64,000 nucleotides of DNA, taken from the NCBI RefSeq assembly GCF_003573545.1, contig NZ_QWET01000005.1:248001-312000 (forward strand), written 5' to 3'. Within the stretch, counting starts at the first letter, position 1. Each line of letters opens with the position of its first letter. A program made the position numbers and the translations under genes. Of this stretch, positions 62,488 to 64,000 are shown piece after piece. Origin of the DNA: Mariniphaga sediminis. Lineage in GTDB: Bacteria > Bacteroidota > Bacteroidia > Bacteroidales > Prolixibacteraceae. The notes below the pieces were generated by a model. The model worked only from the letters and a program-made list of their open reading frames with translations. It did no database searches and was not told the origin of the DNA.

Positions 62488-63732
62488 ATGATGAATGCTT
62501 TGAAAAAAACAGGATTTACCACGCTGGCATTAAACGTTCCTTATGCGAAAAATGATCCTCATAACAGTCTCCAAATGCCTTTGTATGAGACTGTAGCTTT
62601 TGATTTTGAATCGGCAGAGCAAATGGAAGCCAACTTCAGGGGCGAGTATGCAGCCCATGTGTATTCGCGTTCTTCGAGTCCAACGGTAGAGTATTTTGAA
62701 TTGAAATTAAAAGCACTGACCGAAAGCCAAGGTGTGCTGGCCGTTAGCTCTGGAATGGCTGCCATTGCAGATGTGTTGCTGTCCGTCACAAAAGCGGGCG
62801 ACAATATTATTTCGGGACATCAATTGTTTGGCCACACGTATGCGCTTTTGTCGCAAACCCTGGGCGAATTCGGTTTGGAAGCCCGGTTCTCTGACCTAAA
62901 AAAGAAAGAGGAAATTGAAATGCTGGTGGATGAAAATACAAGGGCCATTTATTTTGAAACAGTAACCAACCCGCAATTGGAAATTGCCGACATTGAGATG
63001 CTTGCGGAGGTAGCCCAAAAGCACGGCCTGTTGCTTATTGCTGACAGTACCCTCACACCGCCCAATGTTTTCAGGGCTTCAAAATTCGGGGTGAATGTTG
63101 AGGTGGTTTCCGCTACAAAATATTTTTCGGGTGGGGCCACTTCATTTGGCGGGGTTATTATCGATCATGGAAATTATGACTGGTCACTAAATCCCAATTT
63201 TTCGAAGTATATTGAAAAGTATGGGCAGAATGCATTTATTGCCCGGCTGCGCAAAAATATTTACCGGAATACAGGTGGAAGCATGGCGCCGCAAACCGCA
63301 AAGTTTATGATTCAGGGGCTGGACATCCTGGAACTCCGGGTCGAAAAATGTTATCAAAATTGCCTGGCACTGGGCGCTTTTATGCAGTCACATGCCAAGG
63401 TAAAGGCGGTAGGTTACCCCGGGTTGAAATCGGATTCGGATTACCCTCTTGCGAAAAAGTACTTTTGCGGAGTGCCCGGTACCATTATGAGTTTCGATCT
63501 CGAATCAAAAGAAGCCTGTTTTGAATTTATGAACAAGTTAAACGTTATTCGCCGGGCTACTAACCTCAATGATAATAAAACGCTGATCATTCATCCGTAT
63601 TCTACCATTTATGCTGAGTTTTCGGAAGAAGAAAGGGCAAAAGCAAATATTCGTGATACGATGATTCGCTTGTCGGTGGGGATTGAAAATGTAGAAGATT
63701 TGATTGCCGATATGGAGCAGGCCCTTGCCTGA
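62488..63732 (+). CDS. Trans-sulfuration family PLP enzyme (O-acetylhomoserine sulfhydrylase / cystathionine gamma-synthase-like)
   Basis: A 414-aa cytoplasmic PLP enzyme of the Cys/Met metabolism family. It has the N-terminal YSRSSSPTVEYFE segment, GVLAVSSGMAAIADVL, DSTLTPPN and the PLP-binding Lys211 in SATKYFSGGATSFGG, with a C-terminal PLP fold ending in RLSVGIENVEDL. The pattern fits O-acetylhomoserine sulfhydrylases or gamma-synthases that make homocysteine or cystathionine; gamma-lyase activity cannot be excluded. Two ATG codons begin the gene. It is monocistronic and convergent with the YdeI-like gene. Confidence 0.9.
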   Translation: MMNALKKTGFTTLALNVPYAKNDPHNSLQMPLYETVAFDFESAEQMEANFRGEYAAHVYSRSSSPTVEYFELKLKALTESQGVLAVSSGMAAIADVLLSVTKAGDNIISGHQLFGHTYALLSQTLGEFGLEARFSDLKKKEEIEMLVDENTRAIYFETVTNPQLEIADIEMLAEVAQKHGLLLIADSTLTPPNVFRASKFGVNVEVVSATKYFSGGATSFGGVIIDHGNYDWSLNPNFSKYIEKYGQNAFIARLRKNIYRNTGGSMAPQTAKFMIQGLDILELRVEKCYQNCLALGAFMQSHAKVKAVGYPGLKSDSDYPLAKKYFCGVPGTIMSFDLESKEACFEFMNKLNVIRRATNLNDNKTLIIHPYSTIYAEFSEEERAKANIRDTMIRLSVGIENVEDLIADMEQALA

Positions 63733-63761
63733 TTTATCTGGCGGCTGTTTGTCGTCTCTCA

Positions 63762-63777
63762 AATCTGAATTCAGATT
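63762..63777. repeat. 16-bp perfect palindrome between convergent genes
   Basis: AATCTGAATTCAGATT reads the same on both strands, in the 51-bp gap between the PLP enzyme and the YdeI-like gene. It may act as a short bidirectional hairpin, but there is no T-run and no spacer loop. Confidence 0.4.
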
Positions 63778-63783
63778 AAGCTC

Positions 63784-64000
63784 TTATTGTTTTTCCCGAA
63801 GGTGGTTAAATAGCTGGTTTATTCGTTGAACTTTTGTGTCATCAGATTTTGGCTCTTCAATAAATTCAATCCAGATTTTTTTGTTTCGGTATGTAAGATT
63901 ATAGAATGCTTTTTTCATTGGAGGATCGTCTTCAAGCAACCACTGCAAATATTCCGGAATACTAACTTCCGGGAGCACTTCATCCTTTTCAATTATAATG
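63784..64000 (-). CDS. YdeI/OmpD-associated-type protein, partial (N-terminus beyond window)
   Basis: The frame is open to the window edge, so the gene's start lies outside. The visible 71 or so codons end in KKIWIEFIEEPKSDDTKVQRINQLFNHL. This matches the C-terminal helical domain of the YdeI/OmpD-associated family (a Lys-rich stretch, then IEE.K..DT...RI). A preceding IPEYLQWLLEDDP segment also fits. The function of the family is poorly known. An in-frame GTG at 63978 is a less likely internal start. Confidence 0.6.
   Translation of the reverse strand, partial: IIIEKDEVLPEVSIPEYLQWLLEDDPPMKKAFYNLTYRNKKIWIEFIEEPKSDDTKVQRINQLFNHLREKQ

Noticed and set aside
1-64000. tRNA, rRNA, CRISPR array, prophage or IS element
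   Set aside because: No cloverleaf, rRNA-like segment, regularly spaced repeats, phage genes or transposase were recognised by reading both strands; a covariance-model search would settle tRNAs.

Overview
This 64 kb window is chromosomal DNA of a member of the Bacteroidota. The evidence is type IX secretion (T9SS) C-terminal sorting domains, a GldB-type gliding/T9SS lipoprotein, a TonB-dependent receptor paired with a DUF4249 lipoprotein, ECF sigma factors of the Bacteroidota kind, and promoter-like TAnnTTTG boxes. Gene content (heparinase-like enzyme, large beta-helix surface proteins, GSCFA, GH57/GT4/debranching cluster) suggests a marine or sediment polysaccharide user of the Marinilabiliales/Prolixibacteraceae type. 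That placement is inference. I see no rRNA, tRNA, CRISPR array, phage or insertion sequence.

Layout. (1) 1-6842, plus strand: an exopolysaccharide locus with a 5'-truncated heparinase II/III enzyme, an initiating sugar-phosphate transferase, a Wza-like export lipoprotein, a Wzc-like tyrosine autokinase and a small HAD hydrolase. (2) 6919-16033, minus strand: two paralogous, very large secreted beta-helix proteins with T9SS sorting domains. The first carries a 927-bp internal tandem duplication and carbohydrate-binding modules nested inside short repeats. (3) 16592-17867: a two-gene SnoaL/cupin unit bordered on both sides by hairpin-rich, attC-like DNA; it looks like an acquired cassette. (4) 18002-36303: housekeeping and metabolism, comprising class II aldolase, a DMT transporter, ECF sigma and NAD synthetase, gldB, DUF4249/TonB receptor, DUF1080 lipoprotein, phosphofructokinase, rsmG, a second ECF sigma, GT2, tgt, an LptF/G permease and an acyl-CoA carboxylase beta/biotin-carrier pair. 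(5) 36530-45417: a small Trp-repeat secreted protein, ispE, gcvP, an MBL hydrolase, pcm, a degenerate Gfo/Idh-like protein, a second sugar transferase and pyrH. (6) 45439-58070, minus strand: acyl-CoA ligase, XRE-cupin regulator and a long alpha-glucan (glycogen) cluster (glgP, GH57, GT4 synthase, debranching enzyme, GSCFA, branching enzyme). A histidine kinase/LuxR response regulator pair (58159-59747) diverges from it. (7) 59805-64000: PBP1A, a trans-sulfuration PLP enzyme and a fragment of a YdeI-like protein.

How the parts fit. Genes 1-5 can start, polymerise/export and degrade an extracellular polysaccharide, and the neighbouring beta-helix proteins are plausible cell-surface carbohydrate-active partners exported by the T9SS. 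The glycogen cluster holds synthesis, branching, debranching and phosphorolysis in one transcription direction, with a two-component system at its head. Fructose-bisphosphate aldolase and phosphofructokinase are also present but lie elsewhere in the window. The most unusual items are the nested-module surface protein pair, the attC-like flanked cassette, the GSCFA protein inside the glycogen operon, the tRNA-guanine transglycosylase without its zinc cysteines, and a small secreted protein made of three Trp-rich repeats.
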